NCBI RefSeq assembly: GCF_902364365.1
Contig: NZ_CABJDN010000006.1
Span: 404,902-468,901 of the forward strand
Source: Bacteroides intestinalis
GTDB lineage: Bacteria; Bacteroidota; Bacteroidia; Bacteroidales; Bacteroidaceae
Reading direction: 5' to 3'
Length of the DNA stretch: 64,000 nucleotides
The position numbers and the translations under genes are program-made. The notes beneath the pieces were generated by a model. That model was not told where the DNA came from, searched no databases, and saw only the letters and a program-made list of their open reading frames with translations. This document shows, piece by piece, positions 44,259-52,621 of the stretch (position 1 is its first letter; every line of letters starts with the position of its first letter).

Positions 44259-45318
44259 AGCCAATAATATTTTGGTTAAATATATGTTGTTGATTTTGTA
44301 AAAATTCTATCTCAATAGGCAAAACGTATAGATACGGTTTCAATGCTTCGGCCAATGCCGGATGATGTTGCAGCCTTGTTGCATCCTTTTCTGTTGTGAT
44401 TATCAGTTTTTTATTTCCTTCCAGGTGTTCGAAGCGTTCCTTGATCATTTGCAGATCCTTGTTATTGAAATCATGGTGATCGTCAAACTGGCATATGTTC
44501 ACATGCGGCGTATATGCTTCCAGTTTTTCCACCAAGGGTGCGGGTGAAGCGATTCCTGTAACCAGCAACACCTGTTCGTCTTTTTCCAGCGATGTGAGAG
44601 TTCTCCGCTTCTTGCCGAAAAGCGGTGTCAGTGCTCCGTATCGGAATGAGGAGAAATAAAGTTGTTGGTATGGATACAGTTTCAGCCTTTTCGTGATGAT
44701 ATTGAAATCTATTGGTTTGATATCCTCCGGACATTTGGTTACGATCACGATATGCGCCCGGTTTTTGCCGTCTTCCGGTTCACGCAATCGTCCTGCCGGA
44801 AGCAGGGTGTCATCCGAGAACAACCTGTGAAAATCAGTCAGCAGTATATTCAGTCCGGCCTTTACATGTCGGTGCTGGTAGGCATCGTCCAGTAACACTA
44901 CATCCACTTTGGGATTGTCCAACTTCATCAGTTGTTCGATGCCATGACAACGATTCTCATCTACAGCTACCCGAATATCCGGGAATTTGGTTTTTATCTG
45001 ATACGGTTCGTCGCCGATGCGCTTCACGTCTGTTTTCTCCGTAGCCAGCACATATCCCTTGCTTTTCCGTTTATAACCGCGGCTCAGCATGGCAACGTTT
45101 GCTCCTGTCTGTTGCAACAGCTTGATAAGATACTCCGTGTGTGGCGTCTTGCCAGTTCCGCCTACAGCGAGGTTTCCGACGCATACCACAGGTACATCAA
45201 AACTCTTTGACTGGTAATATCCCCAATCAAAGAGTTTATTTCTCAAGTATACTCCCATCCCGTAAATCCACGAGATGGGGTATAGCCAATAGTGTATCTT
45301 AACCAGCGGTTCTTCCAT
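44215..45318 (-). CDS. lpxK: Tetraacyldisaccharide 4'-kinase LpxK
   Basis: A 367-residue inner-membrane-associated kinase that phosphorylates the lipid A disaccharide, so the cell makes lipid A. P-loop VGGTGKTPHTE (about 52-62), Asp/His-rich catalytic region DVVLLDDAYQHRHVKAGLN, and TTEKDATRL near the C-terminus are LpxK features. A short N-terminal helix is expected near residues 10-25. It starts 12 bases after the sppA stop, in one transcript with it. Confidence 0.94.
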   Translation of the reverse strand: MEEPLVKIHYWLYPISWIYGMGVYLRNKLFDWGYYQSKSFDVPVVCVGNLAVGGTGKTPHTEYLIKLLQQTGANVAMLSRGYKRKSKGYVLATEKTDVKRIGDEPYQIKTKFPDIRVAVDENRCHGIEQLMKLDNPKVDVVLLDDAYQHRHVKAGLNILLTDFHRLFSDDTLLPAGRLREPEDGKNRAHIVIVTKCPEDIKPIDFNIITKRLKLYPYQQLYFSSFRYGALTPLFGKKRRTLTSLEKDEQVLLVTGIASPAPLVEKLEAYTPHVNICQFDDHHDFNNKDLQMIKERFEHLEGNKKLIITTEKDATRLQHHPALAEALKPYLYVLPIEIEFLQNQQHIFNQNIIGYVRAHSRNSSLPKR

Positions 45319-45330
45319 CCACTCCTTTCT

Positions 45331-47100
45331 TTAATTGATGTTCAACTCGAACGGAACGCGTGCCTGAATCTTATCGTAATTCTCAAAGTTATTCAGCCAG
45401 TCGAACTGATTGTAAAGTTCACCTACTTTGCCTTTCAACATACGAGATTGGATATATCCACCCGGATTCGTATCCATCAGCGTTTCGAAGAAACTCTTCT
45501 TGCCTGGGTAAGACATTACGGTGTAAGCATCCAGTCCGGCTTTTCCGATAGCCATTTCCAATGCTTTGTCCAGTCCGCCCAGTTCGTCTACCAAGCCCAG
45601 TTCTTTGGCTTTGGCACCTGTCCACACACGACCTTCGGCAATCTTTTTGATTTCGTCCGTAGTCATGCCGCGGCCTTCTGCGCAACGTTTCACGAACAGT
45701 TCATAACCCTCGTTCACCATATTTTGCATCAAAGCCTTTTCACCATCATTCAGTGCACGTCCCATCATTCCGAAGTCAGAATATGTATTTGTCTTCACAA
45801 CGTCAAATGAAAGGCCTATCTTGTCTGTCAGTCCCTTCACGTTGGGGAACATACCGAAGATACCGATGGAACCCGTCAGTGTGGTCGGGTCAGCTACGAT
45901 GCTGTCTGCGTTACAAGAAATATAGTATCCACCTGATGCAGCATAGTCACCCATAGATACAATTACCGGTTTTTCTTTCTTCAACTCGGTCACTGCATAC
46001 CATATTTGTTCCGAACCGAAAGCGCTACCACCCGGAGAGTTCACACGCAGCACTACCGCTTTCACGTCTTCGTCTTCTTTCAGTCTGCGCAAGTCGCGGA
46101 TCACCTTTTCAGAGTTGATTCCATTTTCGCTATCAGCATATGAACTTCCGCTATCAATGGCACCATACGCATAGTACACGGCAACAATGTTTCCACTCTT
46201 ATCTTTCGGAACGTTTTTCTTTACGTTTACCATATCTTTCAGAGTCAGTACCGGCATACGGTCATCTTTATCTATGCCTATCAGAGTTTTCAGATAGTTG
46301 CGTACATCATTCTTATATATTAAGGTGTCTGCAAGTCCATATTCCACGCAGTCTTCTGCAGGGTAGAACATCAGCATCTTGTCGGCAGCTTCGTTCAACT
46401 TCTCCTTGCTTACGCGTCTTGATTCGGAGATGTCGCCCAACATTTGTCCCCAGATGCCATCCAGAAATACAGTTACCTGTTCGCGGTTGGCCGGGCTCAT
46501 TTCGGTAGAGATAAACGGTTCTACAGCCGATTTGTAAGTACCTACTTTGAATACCTGCATTTCCACACCAATCTTAGACAACAAATCCTTGTAGAAAACC
46601 GGAGTAGAAGCCAGACCGTACCAGCCGATTGAACCTTGTGGATTCAGCATCACCTTGTCGGCTACACTTGCCAGGTAATACAGACGCTGTGAATATTGGT
46701 CGCCGTAAGCTATTACGAATTTACCGCTGGTCTTGAAGTCAGCCAGTGCTTTGCGTATTTCTTCTATGGAAGCAAAACCTGCGCCCATTGAACCGGCCTG
46801 CAGATAAATACCTTTGATGTTTTCGTTATCCTTAGCCTTCTGGATAGACGACAGAATGTCATCCAAACCATAAGTGGTTTCATCTTCACTCAGGAACATG
46901 TCGAACGGATTGTCCTGACTGCGTTCAGAGAGCATACCTCTCATGTCGAGCATCATCACAGAGTTCTTGCGTACTTGTGTTTCAGACTCCGACGAAGACA
47001 GCATACTAAACAGTATCAGGATGCTGACGAAAAACAACACAACGCATGACACGATAATACCTGTGATGGTGGCAAGCGTAAATTTAAAAAATTCTTTCAT
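45331..47100 (-). CDS. sppA: Signal peptide peptidase SppA, 67K type
   Basis: A 589-residue membrane-anchored serine protease that degrades released signal peptides. One N-terminal helix (about 9-34) and two peptidase-S49 repeats are visible. Lys190 in VGTYKSAVEPF aligns with the catalytic general base of E. coli SppA, and Ser389 in MGDYAASGGYYISC with the nucleophile. The long tandem-repeat form matches the 67K class rather than the short Bacillus form. It is the first gene of the sppA-lpxK-punA-thiL cluster and has a TATCTTTG promoter box. Confidence 0.95.
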   Translation of the reverse strand: MKEFFKFTLATITGIIVSCVVLFFVSILILFSMLSSSESETQVRKNSVMMLDMRGMLSERSQDNPFDMFLSEDETTYGLDDILSSIQKAKDNENIKGIYLQAGSMGAGFASIEEIRKALADFKTSGKFVIAYGDQYSQRLYYLASVADKVMLNPQGSIGWYGLASTPVFYKDLLSKIGVEMQVFKVGTYKSAVEPFISTEMSPANREQVTVFLDGIWGQMLGDISESRRVSKEKLNEAADKMLMFYPAEDCVEYGLADTLIYKNDVRNYLKTLIGIDKDDRMPVLTLKDMVNVKKNVPKDKSGNIVAVYYAYGAIDSGSSYADSENGINSEKVIRDLRRLKEDEDVKAVVLRVNSPGGSAFGSEQIWYAVTELKKEKPVIVSMGDYAASGGYYISCNADSIVADPTTLTGSIGIFGMFPNVKGLTDKIGLSFDVVKTNTYSDFGMMGRALNDGEKALMQNMVNEGYELFVKRCAEGRGMTTDEIKKIAEGRVWTGAKAKELGLVDELGGLDKALEMAIGKAGLDAYTVMSYPGKKSFFETLMDTNPGGYIQSRMLKGKVGELYNQFDWLNNFENYDKIQARVPFELNIN

Positions 47101-47140
47101 TGTAGTTATTGTTTTTTGTATGCTAACTTATAAAAGCTAA

Positions 47141-47148
47141 CAAAGATA
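47141..47148 (-). promoter_or_regulatory. Promoter -7 box for the sppA cluster
   Basis: TATCTTTG on the minus strand, 41 bases before the sppA ATG. Confidence 0.55.
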
Positions 47149-47223
47149 AATAATTGAATTGATATTTACCCTATCTGTCGCAAGGTTTTTCATTTTGTCA
47201 CACTGTCTATCACAAAACATTAT

Positions 47224-47231
47224 TATCTTTG
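47224..47231 (+). promoter_or_regulatory. Promoter -7 box for the AAA/PD-(D/E)XK gene
   Basis: TATCTTTG, 31 bases before the ATG at 47262; an upstream in-frame start near 47229 would overlap the box. Confidence 0.5.
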
Positions 47232-47261
47232 TGTCGTTTAACGTTAAAAGGAGAACAAATC

Positions 47262-48809
47262 ATGGGTAATAAAATCTATCCGATCGGCATACAAAGTTTT
47301 GAGAAGATTCGTAAAAACGGTTACTTTTATGTTGATAAGACGGCACTGATCTACAGATTAGTGCAGACTGGTAGCTATTACTTTTTGAGTCGGCCGCGGC
47401 GTTTTGGCAAGAGTCTGCTTTTGTCTACTTTAGAGGCTTACTTCTCGGGTGCACGCGAACTTTTTGAAGGACTTGCTTTGGAACAGTTGGAGAAAGAATG
47501 GAAAAAACATCCGATTTTGCATCTGGACCTCAATATCGGGAAATATGATGCGCCCCACAGCCTTGACGATATTCTGAATAAGGCATTGTTAGAGTGGGAA
47601 GCCATTTATGGTACCGGTGCGGGTGAGGTAACTCTTGCTCTGCGCTTTGCAGGTGTAGTGGAGCGGGCTTACAAGCAAACCGGCGAAGGTGTTGTTATCC
47701 TTGTTGACGAGTATGACAAGCCTATGTTGCAGGCTATTGGAGACAAAGAGCTTCAGACCGAATTTCGTAATACCCTGAAACCTTTTTATGGTGTACTCAA
47801 GACGATGGACAGATGTATCCGGTTTGCTCTGCTGACGGGAGTAACTAAATTTGGTAAAATCAGTGTCTTTAGTGACTTGAATAACCTGAATGACATCTCT
47901 ATGGATGAGCCGTTCGTCTCTATTTGTGGATTAACGGAGAAAGAAGTGCATGATAATCTGGAAGAAGATTTGCATGAACTGGCAACGGTACAAAAGATGA
48001 CGTATGAACAAGTTTGTGTCGAGTTGAAGAAGTGTTACGATGGCTACCATTTTGTAGAAGATTCTGAAGGGATCTACAATCCTTTCAGTGTACTGAATAC
48101 CTTTTATAAAATGAAGTTTGGTAGTTATTGGTTTGAGACTGGGACACCTACTTATCTCGTAGAATTGCTGAAGCATAATCATTATGATCTGGAGCAGATG
48201 ACTCACGAAGAAACCAGTGTGGATGTCTTGAATAGTATCTATGATGATGATAGTCCCATACCTGTGATTTATCAAAGCGGATATTTGACAATTAAGGGAT
48301 ACAATTCTCGTTTCGGCACCTACAGTTTGGGGTTCCCGAATAGAGAAGTCGAAGAAGGGTTTATAAGGTTTTTAATGCCATTCTATGCAAGGGTTAACAA
48401 AGCGGAAGCTCCGTTTGAGATACAAAAGTTTGTTCGTGAAGTAGAGAGTGGGCAACCCGATGCTTTCTTCCGTCGTTTGCAAAGTTTCTTTGCCGATACT
48501 CCTTATGAGCTTGTCAGTGACCTGGAACTTCATTATCAGAATGTGCTGTTTATAATCTTCAAGTTGGTAGGCTTCTATACGGAAGCAGAGTATCATACAT
48601 CTGAGGGACGTATAGACTTGGTGCTGAAAACAGATAAGTATATCTATGTTATGGAATTCAAGCTCGAAGGTACTGCCGAAGAAGCATTGCGGCAAATAGA
48701 AGAAAAACAATATGCTCTACCTTTTGAATCCGATTCCCGTAAGTTATTTAAAATTGGGGTGAACTTTAGTAATCGTACCAGGAACATAGAACAATGGATC
48801 ATAAAATAA
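47262..48809 (+). CDS. AAA-ATPase-like / PD-(D/E)XK nuclease domain protein
   Basis: ATG at 47262, preceded by AAAAGGAG, gives 515 residues. The N-terminal part (1 to about 280) is of the AAA-ATPase-like (PF09820) type: FYVDKTALIYRLV, a short P-loop variant RPRRFGKSLL (44-53) and a Walker B-like VVILVDEYDKPML near 145. The C-terminal part carries a PD-(D/E)XK nuclease core: EGRIDLVLKTDKYIYVMEFKL, with Asp and Glu-x-Lys catalytic positions. This two-domain family is multi-copy in Bacteroides and its function is unknown; mobile or defence roles have been suggested by its scattered distribution. It has its own promoter box and terminator and neighbours the pilus recombinase. Confidence 0.85.
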   Translation: MGNKIYPIGIQSFEKIRKNGYFYVDKTALIYRLVQTGSYYFLSRPRRFGKSLLLSTLEAYFSGARELFEGLALEQLEKEWKKHPILHLDLNIGKYDAPHSLDDILNKALLEWEAIYGTGAGEVTLALRFAGVVERAYKQTGEGVVILVDEYDKPMLQAIGDKELQTEFRNTLKPFYGVLKTMDRCIRFALLTGVTKFGKISVFSDLNNLNDISMDEPFVSICGLTEKEVHDNLEEDLHELATVQKMTYEQVCVELKKCYDGYHFVEDSEGIYNPFSVLNTFYKMKFGSYWFETGTPTYLVELLKHNHYDLEQMTHEETSVDVLNSIYDDDSPIPVIYQSGYLTIKGYNSRFGTYSLGFPNREVEEGFIRFLMPFYARVNKAEAPFEIQKFVREVESGQPDAFFRRLQSFFADTPYELVSDLELHYQNVLFIIFKLVGFYTEAEYHTSEGRIDLVLKTDKYIYVMEFKLEGTAEEALRQIEEKQYALPFESDSRKLFKIGVNFSNRTRNIEQWIIK

Positions 48810-48863
48810 CATTTTAAGAGAAAATCATAAGAATCGACAGATAAATCCTATCATTTTAAACAT

Positions 48864-48905
48864 AGCACTGCACGACATTGTTCGTGTGGTGCTTTTTATT
48901 TTTAA
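48864..48905 (+). terminator. Intrinsic terminator after the AAA/PD-(D/E)XK gene
   Basis: A 12-base stem with two mismatches (48864-48875 with 48882-48893), 6-base loop, then TTTTATTTTT. It separates the gene from the recombinase that starts at 48917. Confidence 0.8.
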
Positions 48906-48916
48906 TACAATTGATT

Positions 48917-49867
48917 ATGAAACAAAACAGTTTAACCGGCTTCATGAATGAAGTCATTGTAGAGTTGCAGGAGGAGGGGCGTTTCGCCACTGCTAATATC
49001 TACAAGTATGCCCTACGGGCATTTACCCAATCCGTGGGAGGTGGTGAAATCTTCTGGGGAGGTCTGAACAGGGGAGCTTTGCATCGCTTCCAGACTTATC
49101 TGGAAGATTTGCAGAAGAGTTACAACACTATCTCTACTTATATCCGTGCGCTGCGTGCGGTTTACAATAGGGCAGTGGACCGTGGATTGGTGGCGGGTGA
49201 ATTCCGTCTGTTTGCAAACCTGAAGACAGGAGTAGTTTCGGAAAAAAAGCTGGCAGTTACAGCTTCACAGATGCAGAAGTTGGTGCATACGCCCCGAAGC
49301 CGACAGTTACCGCCGAAGGTTCGTCAAGCGCAAGACATTCTCTCATTGATGGTGCTGTTGCAAGGGATGCCTTATACTGACCTGGCGCATCTGCATAAAG
49401 CGGACCTGAATGATACTTTGCTGACTTGCCATCGCCAGAAGACGGGTACGGAACTATGCGTGAAGGTGCTTCCCGAAGCTATGAGACTGATTGAACGCTA
49501 CCGTAACCATAAAGCAGATTCTCCTTATCTTCTTAATATCCTGAGTGGCACCTGTTCGGAAAAAGAAGCTTTCGAAGAATATCAGGGGAAACTTCGCGAT
49601 TTAAACCTGCAACTGTCCAAACTTCCCGGACTGTGTGGGGTAGAAGGGGTGAAAGTCAGCTCATACACCGCACGCCATACATGGGCTACACTCGCCAAGT
49701 ACTGCCAAGTGCCGGAAGAAATCATTTCCGAAGGATTGGGACACTCCTCACTGGAAGTTACTCGTACCTATCTGAAAAGTTTTGGAGGAGATGAACTTGA
49801 AAAAGCAAACCGGATGATAATTGATTACATTTCTACTGGAAGAAAAAAAGTGTGGAGTGGAGCTTGA
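48917..49867 (+). CDS. Tyrosine recombinase (invertase) of the pilus promoter switch
   Basis: The start at 48917 (MKQNSLTGFMNEVIVEL) gives 316 residues; an upstream ATG falls inside a terminator. The N-terminal SAM-like core-binding domain spans about 1-105 and the catalytic domain about 120-310. Visible catalytic elements are the beta-hairpin Lys in RQKTGTELCV, the Arg in SYTARHTWATLA, His in LGHSSLEVTRTYL and the Tyr nucleophile in the same stretch. The box-I region reads LLQGMPYTDLAHL, where the usual first catalytic Arg is not seen. It ends 7 bases before the left inverted repeat, so it is the obvious enzyme for inverting the promoter segment. No clear promoter was found for it. Confidence 0.88.
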   Translation: MKQNSLTGFMNEVIVELQEEGRFATANIYKYALRAFTQSVGGGEIFWGGLNRGALHRFQTYLEDLQKSYNTISTYIRALRAVYNRAVDRGLVAGEFRLFANLKTGVVSEKKLAVTASQMQKLVHTPRSRQLPPKVRQAQDILSLMVLLQGMPYTDLAHLHKADLNDTLLTCHRQKTGTELCVKVLPEAMRLIERYRNHKADSPYLLNILSGTCSEKEAFEEYQGKLRDLNLQLSKLPGLCGVEGVKVSSYTARHTWATLAKYCQVPEEIISEGLGHSSLEVTRTYLKSFGGDELEKANRMIIDYISTGRKKVWSGA

Positions 49868-49874
49868 ATTTGCT

Positions 49875-49893
49875 GTTACTTCGTAAGTAACGG
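49875..49893 (+). repeat. Left inverted repeat of the invertible promoter
   Basis: GTTACTTCGTAAGTAACGG is the exact complement of 50176-50194. Its core, GTTAC-N7-GTAAC, is itself a dyad (GTTACTT / AAGTAAC around CGT), the form expected for a tyrosine-recombinase crossover site. Confidence 0.85.
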
Positions 49894-50175
49894 ATGTATA
49901 ATCTTGCTGCAAAGATATTAAATTTTTAATAAAAACAAATTATAAATAATAATTTTGACTGATATTTAACTGAAAACACGACTCAAACAACCAAGACAAA
50001 TTATAAATCGACATATTACCGGCTTATCGGCTATGAGAAAACACATAAATTCTCCTTTCCACGTTTCACTTTCAACATGGACCTGTGATATTCTACGCTT
50101 TATTTTTGCGTATTCTGCTCTTTAGACGCCCGCCGTATTCCTATAACACCTTATATTTTCCGTATTTGCGTGCTT
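49894..50175. other. Invertible segment carrying the pilus operon promoter
   Basis: This 282-base AT-rich segment contains no recognised gene and is bounded by the 19-base inverted repeats. As written, its best promoter (49910-49939) points left, away from the fimbrillin operon. A weaker TATTTTTG at 50101 points right but has no -33 box. Two 13-base direct repeats (ACAAATTATAAAT at 49935 and 49996) lie inside and could bind a regulator. Inversion would place the strong promoter about 45 bases upstream of the Rrf2-like gene. Confidence 0.75.
49910..49939 (-). promoter_or_regulatory. Promoter in the invertible segment, OFF orientation
   Basis: On the minus strand, TTTG (49936-49939) precedes TATCTTTG (49910-49917) by 18 bases, close to the Bacteroides consensus. 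It fires toward the recombinase 3' end in this orientation. Confidence 0.65.
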
Positions 50176-50194
50176 CCGTTACTTACGAAGTAAC
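50176..50194 (-). repeat. Right inverted repeat of the invertible promoter
   Basis: CCGTTACTTACGAAGTAAC, exact complement of 49875-49893. With the next two bases (GG) the right copy forms a 21-base palindrome around ACG. Confidence 0.85.
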
Positions 50195-50211
50195 GGTTAA
50201 AGACAATAATT

Positions 50212-50586
50212 ATGCTAACACAACTGACACAAACAGCTATCGCCGTATTATACGACATTTATGCTGGTGGCATACCATATCGCACAGCACAATTGACTAT
50301 TGCGCCGCAAGATTTGATCGACATCCTCACTAAGTTTGAGAGGGCCGGTTTGATTCATCGTAAAGGAGTTCCATCATCCGGGCTTCTTTCTTCCTATGAA
50401 CTAACTCGCGACTATAAGGATATATCCCTGCTGAATATTCTGGAAGCTCTTGATGAACATTTGAATTGCAATCAACCCACCAAGGAGAAGATGTATCTGC
50501 AATACCGTGCTGCTGCCCATCGGTTGGGAGTCATTAACCAGATGACCCGACTTTATTTATCTGAAATCAAGCTGATCGATCTATAA
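50212..50586 (+). CDS. Rrf2-like winged-helix regulator, first gene of the pilus operon
   Basis: A 124-residue protein with a winged-helix layout. QTAIAVLYDIYAGGIPYRTAQ supplies the first helices, APQDLIDILTKFERAGLIHRKG the recognition helix and start of the wing, and SSYELTRDYKDISLLNILEALDE the Rrf2-typical segment after the wing. The three iron-sulfur cysteines of IscR/NsrR are absent, so it is not an Fe-S sensor. The stop shares an A with the next ATG (TAATG at 50584-50588). It sits 17 bases after the right inverted repeat, so it is made only when the promoter is ON, and could feed back on the operon or the inversion (inference). Confidence 0.7.
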   Translation: MLTQLTQTAIAVLYDIYAGGIPYRTAQLTIAPQDLIDILTKFERAGLIHRKGVPSSGLLSSYELTRDYKDISLLNILEALDEHLNCNQPTKEKMYLQYRAAAHRLGVINQMTRLYLSEIKLIDL

Positions 50587-51533
50587 TGAAAAGGAATTTA
50601 CCCATAATTCTCGGCAACCTTTGTGGCATGCTGCTTCCGCTACTTCTTGTTGCGACCACCTTTACCGGTTGTGCTAAACACTCGTCCGAAGATACTCCCG
50701 ATCCTGTGGCTATCCGCCTCTATACTGGTATTCATACCCGTGCGGCGGTCGATGCTTTCGATGCTACCCCTGTATGCATTGCCTGCGGCACCTCTTCCGG
50801 GCTTTATACCACTACTTGGGACGGTATCGCCACGGCAAACGAGATTACTCTCACCCCTGTACGCTATTATCCCGAAGATGGTACTTCGCTCTATCTGCGT
50901 GGTTACTATCCTCCTGTACCGATGGCTGCCGATGGCACATTGACTTTTACCCTTACCGGAGACGAAGACCTCCTGCTCAGTGGTGAACAAAATGGTTCCC
51001 TCTCTTCACCTTTTACTTCCGACAGTAAAGGGACGTTGATTTACAATCATCTGTTGACGAAATTAAGTTTTGCCATTCATTTGGAGGGCGATGATATACC
51101 TTCCCTTCGTGTCCGTTCTCTGCAACTCAATGGATTGGCGGGACAAGTCACACTGGCTTTACAAACCGGTGCATTATCCTATGGCGATGCCACGGTTCCT
51201 GTGCCTATCTATTCGGCCGCAGCCGATGCCGAAGGGCTTCCATTTACAGGCGGAGTATTGCAGCTTCCTGGTTATGCCTTGGTGCAACCTCAGTCCGACT
51301 TCACACTCGATATGGTGATTGCCGTTGACGATGACCGTTCCCACGATCTTGAATACCATGACCTGGCTATCAGCTTCGAGGGTGGCGAGGGCGAAGGCGG
51401 CATAGCCTATACGGTGAAAGTGGAATTGCCGACTCCCACATTTCCCGATCCTGTATCTGTCAGAGTTACCGCTACCATTGTACCTTGGGAAGCAGGTGAT
51501 TCCGGTAGCGGAGATATTCCCGGCTGGGAGTGA
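50586..51533 (+). CDS. Fimbrillin-family (Mfa-like) lipoprotein 1
   Basis: A 315-residue surface lipoprotein: the lipobox FTGC places the lipidated Cys at 29. The sequence HTRAAVDAF about 25 residues later has the Arg typical of the maturation cleavage site in type V pilins. Later landmarks are IYNHLLTKLSFAIHL, found in most Mfa-like proteins, and the ending VTATIVPWEAGDSGSGDIPGWE, the C-terminal strand that inserts into the next subunit in type V pili. The start overlaps the regulator stop. It could be a stalk or anchor subunit; the sequence does not tell which. Confidence 0.85.
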   Translation: MKRNLPIILGNLCGMLLPLLLVATTFTGCAKHSSEDTPDPVAIRLYTGIHTRAAVDAFDATPVCIACGTSSGLYTTTWDGIATANEITLTPVRYYPEDGTSLYLRGYYPPVPMAADGTLTFTLTGDEDLLLSGEQNGSLSSPFTSDSKGTLIYNHLLTKLSFAIHLEGDDIPSLRVRSLQLNGLAGQVTLALQTGALSYGDATVPVPIYSAAADAEGLPFTGGVLQLPGYALVQPQSDFTLDMVIAVDDDRSHDLEYHDLAISFEGGEGEGGIAYTVKVELPTPTFPDPVSVRVTATIVPWEAGDSGSGDIPGWE

Positions 51534-51600
51534 AGTATTGATAGTAACTACTATATAAACAAACGAATAAATTATTAATCATTTAATTAAGACGTAGAAT

Positions 51601-52602
51601 ATGAAAACAAAATTGAGTTTAGCTCTGCTGACCTTGTTGATTGCGGCAGGATGCAGTGAAAGTGACCAGAGTAATTTGCCGGATTCTCCTGTAAATGCAG
51701 TGCCCATCCGTATTGGTCAGAGCGTGAGTGCAGTGTCACGCGCAGTAGCCGAAAATGGCACCAGTGTGACCGCCACTATTTTGAGATGCGACGGTGATAC
51801 CCCTTCGGACTGGAGTGGATTTACTAAAGTGGATAAAAATGTGATTGATGGCTCTAAACAATTGACTGCCCGTGCCAGTGTTTCGGCAGCCTCTTTCGTT
51901 GTAGGCACTACCAAAGAGATTTCATTGAATCAGGTACTTTATTATCATACAGATAACAGTACGAATTCATTTGTTGCCGGTGTATCTCCTGCCGGTCAGG
52001 TTGCCAATACCGGAACTGTTGTTGCTTTTAGCCAGAAAGATGGTACGCAGGACGTCATGTATGCTCCGGCAATAACTGTAGGTAATGGAGGCGCAGCAGC
52101 ACTTTCCTGTGATTTGAAATTTACCCATCAAACTACTCAATTGAATTTTGAGATTAAACTGGATAAAGTAGCCGGTGGCGGTGAATGGAATGGTAAACGT
52201 ATTGCTTTGAAGAGCATTGCTGTACAAGAAGTTGCTGTACCCCAATCAGTAGATGCTGCAAACGGTAATGTTACTTGGAGTTCTGCGACAACTTTGGCTG
52301 TTCCGGGTATCACCGAAACTGTTATTGCTGAAACAGCCACTGCAGTGGGAAATCCGTTTATGATAAAAGAGTCTACTCAAGTACTGCTGGATGTGACTAT
52401 TACAGTAGACGGTGCTGAAAAGCTTTTCAATAATATCCGTGTTGTCAACGGAGATTCCGATTTGGCTACCACAACAGGTAAGTCTCATAAAATCACCCTT
52501 ACCATGAAGGAACCGGCCACTGCAGCAGATGCTGTTAACATTACTACTACTGCTACCGTGACTCCGTGGGTTGTAGGCGATTCCGGTACTGCTGAATTAT
52601 AA
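51601..52602 (+). CDS. Fimbrillin-family lipoprotein 2
   Basis: A 333-residue precursor with lipobox AAGC (Cys18) and a short mature N-terminus SESDQSNLPD. VSAVSRAVAEN supplies the candidate protease site Arg. Conserved internal elements are LKFTHQTTQLNFEIKLDKVA and the C-terminal strand ITTTATVTPWVVGDSGTAEL. It is preceded by 67 bases without a gene, the longest gap within the operon, which contains no TAnnTTTG box. High Thr/Ala/Val content and scarcity of Cys in the mature part fit an extracellular beta-sandwich subunit. Confidence 0.85.
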   Translation: MKTKLSLALLTLLIAAGCSESDQSNLPDSPVNAVPIRIGQSVSAVSRAVAENGTSVTATILRCDGDTPSDWSGFTKVDKNVIDGSKQLTARASVSAASFVVGTTKEISLNQVLYYHTDNSTNSFVAGVSPAGQVANTGTVVAFSQKDGTQDVMYAPAITVGNGGAAALSCDLKFTHQTTQLNFEIKLDKVAGGGEWNGKRIALKSIAVQEVAVPQSVDAANGNVTWSSATTLAVPGITETVIAETATAVGNPFMIKESTQVLLDVTITVDGAEKLFNNIRVVNGDSDLATTTGKSHKITLTMKEPATAADAVNITTTATVTPWVVGDSGTAEL

Positions 52603-52621
52603 AATATTTAAAGAATTACTC

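Noticed and set aside
50101..50108. TATTTTTG as an ON-direction promoter for the pilus operon
   Set aside because: It matches the -7 pattern but no TTTG/TTG lies 17-21 bases upstream, whereas the opposite-facing promoter has both boxes. Some basal transcription from it cannot be excluded.
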